Under the pieces are notes generated by a model. It searched no databases and was not told the origin of the DNA. It saw nothing but the letters and a program-made list of their open reading frames with translations. DNA of 64,000 nucleotides, from assembly GCA_010015655.1 (NCBI GenBank), contig ML976660.1, positions 124,001 through 188,000 of the forward strand. The letters are read 5' to 3'. Position numbers and translations under genes: made by a program. Shown piece by piece: positions 1 through 10,833 of this stretch. Position 1 is the stretch's first letter. Each line of letters opens with the position of its first letter. The DNA is from Bimuria novae-zelandiae CBS 107.79. Its lineage: Eukaryota > Ascomycota > Dothideomycetes > Pleosporales > Didymosphaeriaceae.

Positions 1-681
1 AAGAAAAGCATTGATGGCCCTGAGTAAATGTATTTGACAGGATGTTGCCTACCTCGTACAATTCATTCATTCATCAGTAGGCTATCTTCCGGCGAGACTG
101 TCTGCCCTTGGCGTAGGTTCTTGTTATTGCCTGACGAGCGTTTGCAGTGCACACAGACCCATCCAGAATTCCAAATTTCACTTTCACTTAAACATTAGAC
201 GCACATCTATATATATTTTGAAAATTCTCATATTATTATAACTCGAGTATAGCCAAGAAGCGAAGTTGAGTATTGAAAGGTTAAAGTAGACAGTGATAAG
301 TTGCCATCATGTTGCCGAACCTCGAGTTATATCTTTGCTGGTGCAAAGGTCTAAGGATTCGAGTCGTGCTATGCGCAATCTAATTGTTTTTGTCCTCTAC
401 GTGAGCCCACGACAGAGGCCACCATCATGTTCACAGACGGCATGGCCTGCAGTGGGAGAAGTACGATGGCGAAGCGAACATCACGATCAGCACTATTGCC
501 CGGGTTAACACGAAGCACAGAGCCATAACGTCACTCTTGATCAAATTCTTCCCAGGATGTCTTCTCGCCTCAGCACGAAATGCTAAATGTGCCTATACAA
601 CATTGTACAGACTTAAATATGCACAATCGTACTACATCAGAGTAGGCCACCAGTTCATACTTCCTCATCTACACCTCGCAC
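1..681. other. intergenic, no gene seen
   Basis: I see no convincing coding region on either strand. Short open stretches lack codon bias, splice partners or recognisable residues. A small run of ATTC repeats lies near position 60. The right part should hold the 3' UTR of the dehydrogenase that ends at 682 on the minus strand. Confidence 0.5.
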
Positions 682-1781
682 CTACGCATCCTGGAACTTC
701 CCCAACGCCTTATCATCCCAGCTCAAAAACTTCCCACTCAACTCCTTCTCCGCGCCCACCGCCAACTTCGCAACAACATGGCCCGGCTGCTCCGGCTTCA
801 GCAATGCACCGTCCTTCTTGAACCCCGCGAACTTCTCCGCGTCCTTGTCGCTCATCGCTTTCTTATGCGTCTCCCTGATCTCGCGCTGCATCTCAGTGTC
901 GACGACGCCGGGACGGAGGGAGATGGACGTCACATCAGGCTCCTCCACCGAGAGCGTGAGCGCGAGGTGGTTGAGGACGGCTTTGCCAGAGCCGTAGGCG
1001 CCCCAGCCCTGGTAGGCGCTGACGGCGGCGCCGCTGGAGACGAGGATGATGCGGCCGTGGGACTTGCGCAGGGAGGGGAGCGCGGACTGGACCTATTTCA
1101 CCCGTAGGAGCATTCGTCAGCTACGTTTTACCTTACACCTCACCTGCGTCGGAGATTCCACGTGATATTGTTGTGGAGTGTGGACAGAGCATGCAGGGAT
1201 GGCGAGAGGAAGGAAAGGAGGGAGACGCACCAGTGCAACCGCACTAAACACATTCGTATCAAACGCTTTCCTCCACTCCTCCACTCTCGCGTCTGCGACC
1301 TTCTTCACGGGATCCAGCGACCCATGGTTCACTATCAAACTGTCGAGGCAACCCCAGCGGCTCTCCGCGCGCTCGACAGCCTTGGCCGCGAGACTCAAGT
1401 CAGATAGGTCGCCCGTGAGCACTTCGACACGGTCGGTGCCGTAATGGTCGCGCAGTTGGTTGAGGGGACCAGCGGTGCGGGACACGAGGACGAGCTTGTG
1501 GGACTGAGCGAGGAGGTGGTGGGCGGCTGCAAGGCCGATTCCTTGTGGTAAGAACATGTTAGCTAAGATGACCGCCCATTGAATGTTCATTTATGCTATA
1601 TCTATCTCATTTTCTTCTTGGTTGGGTATACATAGGCGTTCTGTGTATACGCAGCGAGAACTATAAAAAAAAGAAAAAAGAGAATTGCGGGGTAAACCTG
1701 TGCGAGAGTGAAGAATGAGAGAAGTGACCTACCTCTCGATGCACCCGTTAGTATTATGACCATTTCTTTGGACTCTGTCAT
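682..1781 (-). CDS. short-chain dehydrogenase/reductase (benzil reductase/IRC24-like)
   Basis: Three exons on the minus strand, 1781-1733, 1541-1231 and 1092-682, join in frame to 256 residues. The classical SDR landmarks appear once spliced: the NAD(P)-binding motif TGASRGIG at residues 12-19 is completed across the first intron, a VNHG motif stands in the NNAG position, and the catalytic pair is Tyr153 and Lys157 (YGSGK) with a preceding LVSSG serine. The short N-terminus and overall plan resemble the yeast YIR035C/IRC24 benzil or sepiapterin reductase group, cytosolic NADPH-dependent carbonyl reductases. The true substrate cannot be read from sequence. The start ATG is the only one giving the complete Rossmann strand. 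The first intron (191 bases) is long compared with the others here. The family is certain; the subfamily is an inference. Confidence 0.85.
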
Positions 1782-2158
1782 GTTGGGATGCGTGGTGTAA
1801 TGTGAGGTAGCGGAAACCCGGAGAGGTGCCGTTTTAAACCGCGCCGACATCGTTGCGCTAATCGGTGACGACCCACCTCCAACCCTTTCAGGTACGGATA
1901 CATACCCGTATCCTCCAAATCTACAAATTTTTGCATTGGACACATAATTACATTTCATGGTAGTGATTCCGTTTCTCCATGGCAGTGATTCAATGTGCCA
2001 TATCCTTCAAACATACTGTACAAGATATCGTTCATTGGATATAAAAATACCATGCAGGTGCGTTATAGAGAGTCGGTATTTGAAGAACAACCCTCCGCCC
2101 ACCAGCCGAGTCTAAGCGCCCAACTCCGAACTCCTTGATTGATGCCTCACCAAATGAC
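1782..2158. other. intergenic between two minus-strand genes
   Basis: About 380 bases holding the promoter of the dehydrogenase and the 3' end of the Did2 gene. I see no coding signal; the open stretch at 1602-1958 is explained by exon 1 and intron 1 of the dehydrogenase plus upstream sequence. Confidence 0.5.
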
Positions 2159-2906
2159 TCAGTTCCTCAGCGCTCGGAGGCGCTCGTTCAGCCCTTGTTC
2201 CTCCTGCTCGGTAGGTCCGATCTTCGTCTTCGCCGGCGTAGCCTCTTCCAGATCTGCTGACAGTTCCACACCAACCTTATCCGCCGCTTGTGCCATCAAG
2301 CGGTCGACATCCTCCTGGGGTGTTCCTACAGCTGTCGCCGAAGACGTAGCTTCGCGGGTGAATTCATCTACCACGTCGAGGTCGTTGAAGTTCTTCTCGA
2401 AGCCGTCCATGACAGCGGTAATCTATTGATATTCCGTCAGCACACGTCAACTAAAAGAGTATTTTGTAAGTCGGCGTACTCTTTCGAGGTTCATCGACTT
2501 CATGGCCACATCCATGCTCTTCACAACCTTCTGCATGTTGCCTGTGACCTGGCGCATTGTGACGGCCGTCTGTACTCTGCCGGCGACGGCATCCACGCGA
2601 GAGGATAGTTGTAAGAGGTTCAGCTTCTCGTTCTGCTTGCGGACGGCATTTTGGGCGTGTATGCGTGCGATGTCGTGATGGCCTTGCTTCATGGCCTAGC
2701 GAGCGTTTTAGCACAGTTCACGATAACATGCTCAGACGCGACGCACCTTCTCTACTTTTGCCTTCTCGCCCTGTTCATCTTTTCCAGCCTTGAGGGCCTG
2801 TCGGTTCAGCGACTTCGCTGTGAACTGATGTGCGTTAGCAGGCAGCAGCGGGGACAGACTACGATCTCACCTTGAGGTTGAAAAGGGCAGCCTCGAGACC
2901 AGACAT
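2159..2906 (-). CDS. DID2: ESCRT-III-associated protein Did2/CHMP1
   Basis: Four exons, 2906-2871, 2824-2747, 2695-2480 and 2422-2159, give a 197-residue protein, the usual length of CHMP1/Did2. The N-terminus reads [12 protein letters not shown] and continues into a basic, charged helical core ([18 protein letters not shown], then [15 protein letters not shown]), typical of the Snf7 family. The C-terminus [10 protein letters not shown] is a MIT-interacting motif of the MIM1 type that binds Vps4. Did2 acts on endosomal membranes, recruiting Vps4 to disassemble ESCRT-III during multivesicular body sorting. All four splice junctions preserve frame with GT..AG ends. The gene lies in a run of three minus-strand genes with no obvious functional link to its neighbours. 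Confidence 0.93.
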
Positions 2907-3552
2907 GTTGGAAGCGTGTCGAGAGCGACTAGGGTACTCTTCGTCGGGTCTTATGTCCAGCAATACGCGGTCGCGAACGCGGAGGTTGGTGGACGCGGCT
3001 GACTGATCACCAGCATTGAGTGAAAGGTGGGGTTGGCGCCAAACAACGTCATTGGCAGGGTCTTGGCGCGGACGTGTTCACGTGGGAGCATCTTAAATCC
3101 TATTACTCGTGTTAGCCCCGCGACACTGATAATGCAGTGCAGTCGTGCATCTGCATGCACCTGTATTGCGCTTCACCGATCACACCGATGACTTCATAGT
3201 TCAGGCGTTGATCTGCCGCACAGCATGTCTGATTGCGGGGGGAACATTGCGTGACGTCTAGATCCTTCGAGGACGGGAAAGTTCTCCATGCAGACCGTAA
3301 TTTACCTATGGTAGATAATAGGTGTCATGTAAACACAAGGTTGCCAAGCTTCTAGCCTGTGTTGAGTAGATTGGTTTTCGTACTCTATTCGAGTGATTCT
3401 GAACTGAAAGACCTTGGTTGATCTCTCCAACCAAGGCCGCAAGAGAGGCAGGCATATCTCGCATACTGCCATGTACAAACGCCTTGCCGTGCCCACTGTA
3501 GTTTTGCCACCAACGCCAAAAGCAGGAACCGCTAATCACCAATACAATAGCT
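2907..3552. other. intergenic, no gene seen
   Basis: Holds the Did2 promoter and the 3' UTR of the NC2-beta gene. Short open stretches at 2951-3160 and 3302-3542 show no recognisable residues or splice logic. Confidence 0.5.
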
Positions 3553-4138
3553 TCAGGATGTAGGTTCCGAATGGAACTTGTTTGTCGCGTTGCGGAACAG
3601 CTCCTCCTGCGCGCGAATGAGCTCCTCTTCTGTCATGCCGCTCTGCTCGATCTTGGTTTGCTTTTTCTCGCGATTCTAGTAGATGTTAGAATGCAATAAA
3701 CAGTAAAGCAATAGGGTCGGCCACTCTGGAGACACATCGTAGGAGTGAACCGTCTCCAGAGATTTGCGTACCTTCTGCGTTTCCTTGTAGTCTGCGGCTA
3801 CCTCCAGAATGGCCGGGACGTAGTCGTGGAAATCCAGCTCCTCCAGCGCCTTCTGCACATGCTCAAAGGCTATCGTCTTCTTCGCGTCTTTCTCCGCGAT
3901 CTCGTTGGCTTCGGAGGATACGAGCGTGATAAATTCGACGCAGCATTCGATGAGGAGGTCGCGCGAGTCTTTCGCAAAGGTCATGCCCGGCTCAGACTGC
4001 AGGATCTCGGTGACGATTTTCTGTACGGTCGCTGCGCGCCGTTAGCGGGGTTCGAATTCGAATTCTGAAACCGTGAAAGGCACGCATACCCTTGGGCAGC
4101 GACAGGTCGTCGTTGCCACCAAACTCGCGATCTGACAT
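3553..4138 (-). CDS. NCB2: NC2 complex subunit beta (Dr1), histone-fold repressor
   Basis: Three exons, 4138-4090, 4031-3772 and 3675-3553, encode 143 residues, close to yeast Ncb2 (146). After MSDREFGGNDDLSLPK comes the histone fold with characteristic NC2-beta residues: TVQKIVTEIL, then FAKDSRDLLIECCVEFITL, and a third helix region IAFEHVQKALEELDF. The tail is charged (NREKKQTKIEQSG). With NC2-alpha this subunit forms a histone-like dimer that clamps TBP on DNA and represses or remodels Pol II initiation in the nucleus. The start is fixed by the conserved N-terminal DDLSLPKATV segment. It is divergently arranged with the Sch9-like kinase gene downstream, about 1.5 kb apart. Confidence 0.93.
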
Positions 4139-5652
4139 GGTGACGGTGTGGGTGGTGAAAGTGTAGGTATGTACTGTAGGCGTACTTTTGTATTCACGGG
4201 TGTATGCAGGGCACGCATGCAGCGGATTAACACTTGCCCCGCCTCCGTTCAAGCGCTAGTGGGGGCTCAACTCGCTGAACCATGGTCGAGTGTCCAGCGC
4301 ACCCGAGTTACAAGAAAAGCCCTTGGGCACTGTACGATGCTTCACAAAACATCTGTCATTGTCACTCGGGCCTGGCATGTGACGTTTGACCGACTTTGAG
4401 ACTTATCTCTCTGTACTTCCTCTTTGAGCAGACGCAGGGCCCTCGGATGATGTTCACCTGCAGCGACTCCCGCGCCTTTGGCGGACAAGCTATCTGGTTT
4501 TAGGCGCCGGGTGGAGGCGTCTCCCTAGCTATGTGGATAACCTGCCTGTTCCATTGCATTGCATGCAGCACCCTCACCGGAACGAAACGGCGGTTTCTTC
4601 CTCTGCTCCTCTACCTTGCTCTGCCGCCCCTGCGCGTTGTGGATCTGTTGTTGCATTTATTCATCACGGCAGAGGGCTTTGAAACGCTAGCCGTAAGGTA
4701 GCCAGGGACGCAACACGCCGAGGTGCGGCCTTGATTTTGATCTGTGGGTGTGGCGGAACACATGGGAAAAGCGGCTCCATAGACGTCAGCGATGCGGGCC
4801 TTCTTGACGCTTGACAAGGGAAACAAGAATCCGGGAGCTCTACTGGAGCACGGTCTATCGTCGTGCAGATGACGAGGGAGGCGGTTAGGGCGTTCCATCG
4901 GATGAGGCGTGCGCGCTACAGGCATGGGCACTGCAGCGCAGTCGAAATAAAGGCAGTTGGCGGGAGAAGAGGCGCACAATATCTCAGCAGCACCTCCCGA
5001 TTACGCCGCAACATATCGAAAGCACCATCTGATAGTCCACTCAATCCTTACGCCTTAATTACACAAGACAATCGCAGACGCCGGCGTTCCCTGCCTTTCT
5101 CGTCGACTGCGGCTAGGCGTTCGTACAGTCATCTCAAATACACCCCAGGCCGCAGGTACCGCGGGCCTCACCGCCGGCCGAGGACCCTTTGATTCAAGAC
5201 CTTGGATCGACTGGCTTTGGATTGCCTGCTGGCTGCAACGCCGGTGCCATTAGCAGGCCCGATAGAAGCGCAGCAGATTTTTCGTTTCCTGTGCACACCG
5301 GCCTGTTTTTGGTTAAAAGCCGCCCAGACAGCGAATGGTTGGGGCCATGATTATGACGCGTGAGCCAGCACCTCAGAATAACAGCCAGCGCAGCTCGCCT
5401 CCCATAGCCATCAAGACCACTTTCACAGCAGCACCACCAGAAGCCCGTCCGACGTCTTCCAGGGGCGCTGATGGGAATGCACCACCGGCCCGTCCAGCTC
5501 TAGTTTCGCGCGCAACGGGAATCCCACCCTCACCTACCAAGCCACGACCCCGCCGCCGCTCAGTGCAGTTCTCCAAGTCGTCGTCTGCAGTGCCGACGCT
5601 CTCTAGCTTCGCCATCCCACGCGCCCTCCCTACCTACTTCCTGTCCACGACC
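4139..5652. other. divergent intergenic/5' leader of the kinase gene
   Basis: About 1.5 kb between the NC2-beta start and the kinase start, so it holds both promoters. The proximal part (5335-5652) is open in frame with the kinase start and could be an N-terminal extension or a long 5' leader. I see no independent gene. Confidence 0.5.
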
Positions 5653-8303
5653 ATGTCGAACTCCTCGACGGGCAACAACCCCACCGCCGCCGACCTGTTG
5701 CGGCAGGTCGCGATGCAGAGGTAAGCAGCGTCACAGTCATATCATAGACGTCTCTTCTCAGCGCGCGTGTCCCCGAGTGCAAGTAGCCAGAAAGGTGCGG
5801 TGTCGCTTAGGGCTGCGCGTCAGTGGTCAACTGTCGAGGTTGCACCACCGGCGGCGGCGGCCTGGAATAGCTCGCAGCCGCACATGCGCACTATTGATTT
5901 ATGTACTCGTCGCCGCCGCTGACCCATCTTACTCCACCGCCTCCTCCTCGCCCGCCCGCCCACCATGCCGTCGGCGAGCGCGCTGCTAACCCCAGCCTAC
6001 AGGATGAGCAACGATGACGACCACGACCAGATCGGCTCCAACAGCTCCACGCCGCCGGGCGCCTCGACACCGCGTCCCGACCCGATTGACAAGCGACTGC
6101 CGGGTATCCTGCACAGTTACTTTGGCCAGGTTCGTGATTCTTTGATACCCCGTCGGAAGTCTTCTGCGGTCAACCCCTCCCCCGCACCTGCACCCGCTTC
6201 AGAAGAGGCGTCATCGAAAGAGAAGGAGCGCGACGACAGCCATCTGCGCTCGAACACACTGCCCAGCCCTACGCCCAGTGCCTCTTCTACTTCTCGACAT
6301 CCCTCAACCTCTCAGTTGACTGGAGAAACGGAGAAGCTAACTGAAGGCGCCTATGCGCCGCCTCACAATCAGGCCACGCCTCCTCAGACGCCTCGCACAC
6401 GTTCGCAGGAGGGCAAGCGGCCCACCTCGAGTCTATCCCAGTCGACGCTCGCGTCCACTGTCGCGTCAAATGCAAAGACGAAGGAGAAACAAGAACAGGC
6501 GCCCGGTGACGTCGGCCCACCGAAAGGAAAGCTGTCGGTTGCCATTTCAGAGGGACGGGATCTTCGCCCCAGCGTAGACCCCTACGTCGTTTGCCAGTTC
6601 CAGTGGGCCGAGTACATTTCTGACGGCCCGCGGAATGACAAGGCAAAGAAGGACCGGCGTGGCCCGATGAGCATGAAGCGGATCGATAGTGACAACGGCA
6701 AGCCCATGGCCATTCCCATGCGGAGTCGACAAAGCAGCAACAATGGCAGCAGCTCTGACCCCCGCGAGAACGGCACATTCAAGGAAGTCACCAACCCAAA
6801 GTGGGAGCACGAAGCCATCTTGTATGTACAATTGCACTTGCACTTGTCCAATCACATCCACTAACGTGAAACAGTGATGTAGTCGGCGACCACTCCGAAA
6901 TTGACATCTCCGTCTACGACCGCAGCAATGGCGAAGCCTTCCTTGGTCACGTCCGCTTCTGTCCTAACCTTGTTGAGTACGAAAAGCCGTACGATGGATG
7001 GTTCACGCTTGAGCCCCGGGAGGGCGAGCAAGACCACGTCACTGGAGAGATCCATCTACAGATCAACTTCCAGAAGACCGACAAGAAGCACTATGGGCCC
7101 GAGGACTTTGAGATCTTGAAGCTGATCGGAAAGGGCACATTTGGCCAAGTCTTCCAGGTTCGCAAGCGGGACACCCGACGGATATATGCCATGAAAGTGC
7201 TCTCTAAAAAGGTCATTGTGCAGAAGAAGGAGGTCGCCCATACATTAGGTGAACGGAATATCTTGGTACGGACAGCAATGGCTGACTCACCCTTCATCGT
7301 CGGTTTGAAGTTCTCTTTCCAGACTCCTTCCGACCTTTACCTCGTCACAGACTACATGTCTGGTGGCGAACTCTTCTGGCACCTTCAGCGGGAGGGCCGT
7401 TTCCAAGAAGGTCGTGCGAAATTCTACATTGCAGAGTTGATTCTTGCTTTGCAACATCTGCATGAACACAACATCGTGTACCGCGACCTGAAGCCAGAGA
7501 ATATCCTTCTTGATGCCAATGGTCACATTGCACTTTGCGATTTCGGTCTTTCAAAGGCAAATTTGACTGAGAATGCCACTACGAACACGTTCTGTGGTAC
7601 AACCGAATACCTCGCACCCGAAGTACTACTGGACGAACACGGTTACACCAAGATGGTCGACTTCTGGTCCCTGGGAGTGCTCGTGTTTGAGATGTGTTGT
7701 GGTTGGAGTCCTTTCTATGCCGAGGACACACAGCAGATGTACAAGAACATTGCTTTCGGGAAAGTAAGGTTCCCACGGGATGCTCTCAGCACAGAGGGAC
7801 GCAACTTTGTGAAGGGTCTTCTCAATCGCAACCCGAAGCACCGTCTCGGTGCGACACGAGATGCCGAGGAGCTCAAGGCGCACCCATTCTTTGCAGACAT
7901 TGATTGGGACGCTCTGACCAAGAAGAACGTCGTGCCGCCATTCAAGCCCAAGTTGAAGTCGGAGCTGGATGTATCAAATTTTGACCCCGAATTTACCAAC
8001 GCTTTGAACGGGAACGGTTCCTTGAATGCGCGGGCAGCAGCTCTTGCTTCGGGTGTCAACCCCGCTTCAACCCCGCTGTCACCGACGATGCAGGCGAACT
8101 TTGCCGGCTTTACTTTCGTGGATGAGAGCAACATGGACAAGCAATTTGCTCATAAGCAACAAGAGCATGAGCCTGAGCGAATGGACGAGGACGATAAGGA
8201 TGATATCAATTGGGACAAACCTGCCGGGCGGGGGGACCGAATGAGCGGTGTCATTCCCAGCAACGACCACGACATATTCCAACACGGAAACTTCGACGTC
8301 TAA
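5653..8303 (+). CDS. SCH9: AGC-family protein kinase, Sch9-like, with C2 domain
   Basis: Three exons, 5653-5720, 6003-6821 and 6875-8303, give 771 residues. Order: low-complexity Ser/Pro/Thr-rich N-terminus, C2-type domain (about 190-345, KLSVAISEGRDLRPSVDPYV), kinase domain (about 374-635) and AGC C-terminal tail. Visible motifs are the glycine loop GKGTFGQV, AMKV lysine, YRDLKPEN catalytic loop, DFGLSK and the activation loop TFCGTTEYLAPE. The hydrophobic motif FAGFTF sits near residue 705. C2 plus AGC kinase is the architecture of fungal Sch9/SchA, a TORC1 effector controlling growth, nutrient sensing and stress. Intron 1 is long (282 bases) with a GCTAAC branch site. An in-frame ATG at 5335 would add 106 residues; I chose 5653 because MSNSSTGNNPTAADLLRQ looks like the conserved start. 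The stop at 8301-8303 is unambiguous. Confidence 0.93.
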
Positions 8304-9338
8304 TGAGGACTACGTTGATTCGGCACCGCTTACATTTTTATCCGGGCTGCCCACCATCTCTGTATCTCGAAGTCTCTTCGCCAAAAGTCTTTCAGCGTTC
8401 CTTTCGGTTGTTACGAGTCTCATGAAACCTTAGCCTCGGGCAATACCCCTGACCCATCCATTTAAGATTCGTTCTGGATACCCTACGTTTTAGCCCGCAA
8501 GAGGCTCGAAATTAACGTATGCCTCCCCGGCAAATGCCCAAAGGGCTCTTCGATTCGACTTTCGCTTGAATCTTCGCACTGACGCAGTAAAGGCGCAGCT
8601 GCGCCTTGATACCTGGGCTTTTCTACCCGATCGAGCCCTTACCCTCGATTCCCTCCTTCAACTTGCGACATACCATCTGGTCTATTCGGACCCGGAAGTC
8701 GCTGTCGATTTTTCACGTACACACACCTAGGCGTTAAATTGTGATTCCGTGATTGCATTGCGTGGGAGATTCTCCGGAGCATTCTGAGCTTTCATCGACA
8801 TGTATCGGTTTTGGGTTCGGTCAGGCTTTTCCAACATTTTAGTCTTCACAGGTCCACAGGACGCGAGTTAGCATAGTGTTACCCGCCCCTGCGCATCGTC
8901 TCTCTCTCTCTCTCAAGGAGGTAGTTCATGATGTCGTTTGGCAATGGCCTGTATATATGATAACTGGTAACTATCAACATGATTTTATCAAATTCACTAC
9001 GCGGTCCTCATAAGGCCCATTAATGGTGTGATGTCCGCATTTTCTCGAGCGGTTCGTTTACGTCAATCTTTTTTCACAGGCAGCTTCCCGAGAGATCCGA
9101 CATCGCTCTACTTTGCTGGCATCGTGTGCTGATCCTTGGCTCTTTCCTTACTAGCCTCGGGTGCGATCCAACCTCGGCAAAAGCCTGACGAGCTCCGCCC
9201 AAGCTCCATGTGGTGCCGCCCCCGCAGGAGACGCAATGGAATACATACTGCGTGATTTCACCAGAAGCTTTCTGGTTACTGAGCTGCATTACACCAATCA
9301 CCTAGTTTACACCCTAAATCGGATCGATCAACAAAATC
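8304..9338. other. intergenic, kinase 3' UTR and hydratase promoter
   Basis: About 1 kb without a supported gene. A short CT-dinucleotide tract lies at about 8899-8914. Pyrimidine-rich sequence close to the kinase stop is probably 3' UTR. Confidence 0.5.
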
Positions 9339-10440
9339 ATGAGTGAACAAGGACCGGGCGTAGGGTTTGCGTTCCCGACCTTCGAGGTATCGTGGAAGAA
9401 GAGGGATTTGCTCCTCTTTGCAGCGAGCATCGGAGCCACGTACCCAGATGAGTTGCATTATCTCTACGTATGTAAATCTTTATAGGCTGCGAAGTTGCCA
9501 AGGGCAAGACGCCAAGATTTCTGCCATGTTTCCCATACTCACGTATACGTCCACCAGCTAACAGCTTCACAGGAGCTCAACCCCAATTTCGCTGCCTTCC
9601 CTACGTACCCCATCATACTCCCTTTCAAGCACACCGATTCTGAGGTCATTGACTTTTACGCCCGCTCGGACAGCACACCCATCGCAGGCGTGCCCAAATT
9701 CGACACCAAGCATGTGCTCGATGGCGAGCGTAAACTCGAGTTCCTGAAGCCTATCCCGGTGACGAGCGAGGGGCGTAAATTCGAGGTCCGGAGCAAGGTG
9801 CTCGGTGTGTACGACAAGGGTAAACCCGGCACCGTCGTAGAGTCGGAGAGGCTGCTCGTGGACGCGCAATCTAGCGAGGTCTACACGCGCGAAGTGGGCA
9901 GTGGGTTTTATGTCGGACAGGGTGGATGGGGAGGACCGAAGGGTATGTTCACAACATGTGCACTATCCATCGCGCGTAGCGGGAATACTGATATCGGATG
10001 TAGGACCCAAGACTGTGAACTTCCCTCCACCGGCGAACACCCCTCCTACCGCGACCCGCACTACCCAGACTACCCTCGAAACCGCCCTCCTCTACCGCCT
10101 CAATGGCGACTATAACCCGCTGCACGCGACGCCGGAGCCTGGCGTGAAGATGGGCTTCGGCGGACCCATCATCCACGGGCTGTTCAGCTGGAATACCGCG
10201 GCGCACGCCGTGCTGCAGCAGTTTGGCAAGTCGAAGCCGGAGAACCTGAAGGAGTTCCAGGCGCGGTTTGCGGCGCCTGTTAAGCCGGGGGACAAGCTGG
10301 TTACTGAAATGTGGCGGACGGGGCAGAAGGAGGGCGAGTTTGAGGAGATTAGGTTTATTGTGAGGGTGGAGGGGGGCAAGACGGTGTTAACAAATGGGAG
10401 GGCGCTAGTGAGGGTCGAGGAGGTGAGAGCGAAGTTGTAG
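9339..10440 (+). CDS. peroxisomal MaoC-like enoyl-CoA hydratase/dehydratase
   Basis: Three exons, 9339-9467, 9573-9942 and 10004-10440, give 311 residues. The C-terminal half carries the hydratase-2 signature LNGDYNPLHATPE (about 199-211), in which Asp and His are the catalytic residues, followed by GGPIIHGLFSW. The N-terminal half looks like the degenerate second hot-dog fold of type 2 hydratases and of the hydratase part of multifunctional enzyme 2. The last three residues are AKL, a peroxisomal PTS1. This supports a stand-alone (3R)-hydroxyacyl-CoA hydro-lyase acting in peroxisomal beta-oxidation or in CoA-thioester side-chain metabolism. Branch sites (GCTAAC before 9573) and phases agree. 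The exact acyl substrate is unknown. It is the last intact gene before the transposon nest. Confidence 0.9.
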
Positions 10441-10833
10441 GCGCGTGGCGCATCAGCGTCAATCTTAAAGCTGGTGGGACGTGATTGATAATGGTCAATG
10501 TAAATTGTGTGATCTGTGCTGGGTGAAGTGCTGTTGATTGTATTGTGGCTTTCAGCGCATCTGGAAAGTCTTCGGAAGGAAAAGCGACTGGTATCTCATC
10601 TGATACCTAGTTAAGATCGAATTCACATGCTTCTTTGGGCCCAACTTTTCCTCACTGTAATGTGTTTCTCGTGCGGCAGGCTTTTGGCAGTGTTGGGTTT
10701 TGGACAAGAACACCGTCTTTGTTCAATAATGAGGACCATGCCAGGATTTCCTTCCAGAAGTGTTGACGCAGTGAGGGAACTCAGTTGTGTGTATACGCAA
10801 TGAATAAAAGCTGTTACACGGATGTGTTGCGCC
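10441..10833. other. 3' flank of the hydratase gene up to the hAT target site
   Basis: About 390 bases of ordinary base composition with no gene. It ends with the 8-bp target duplication GTTGCGCC at 10826-10833. Confidence 0.6.
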
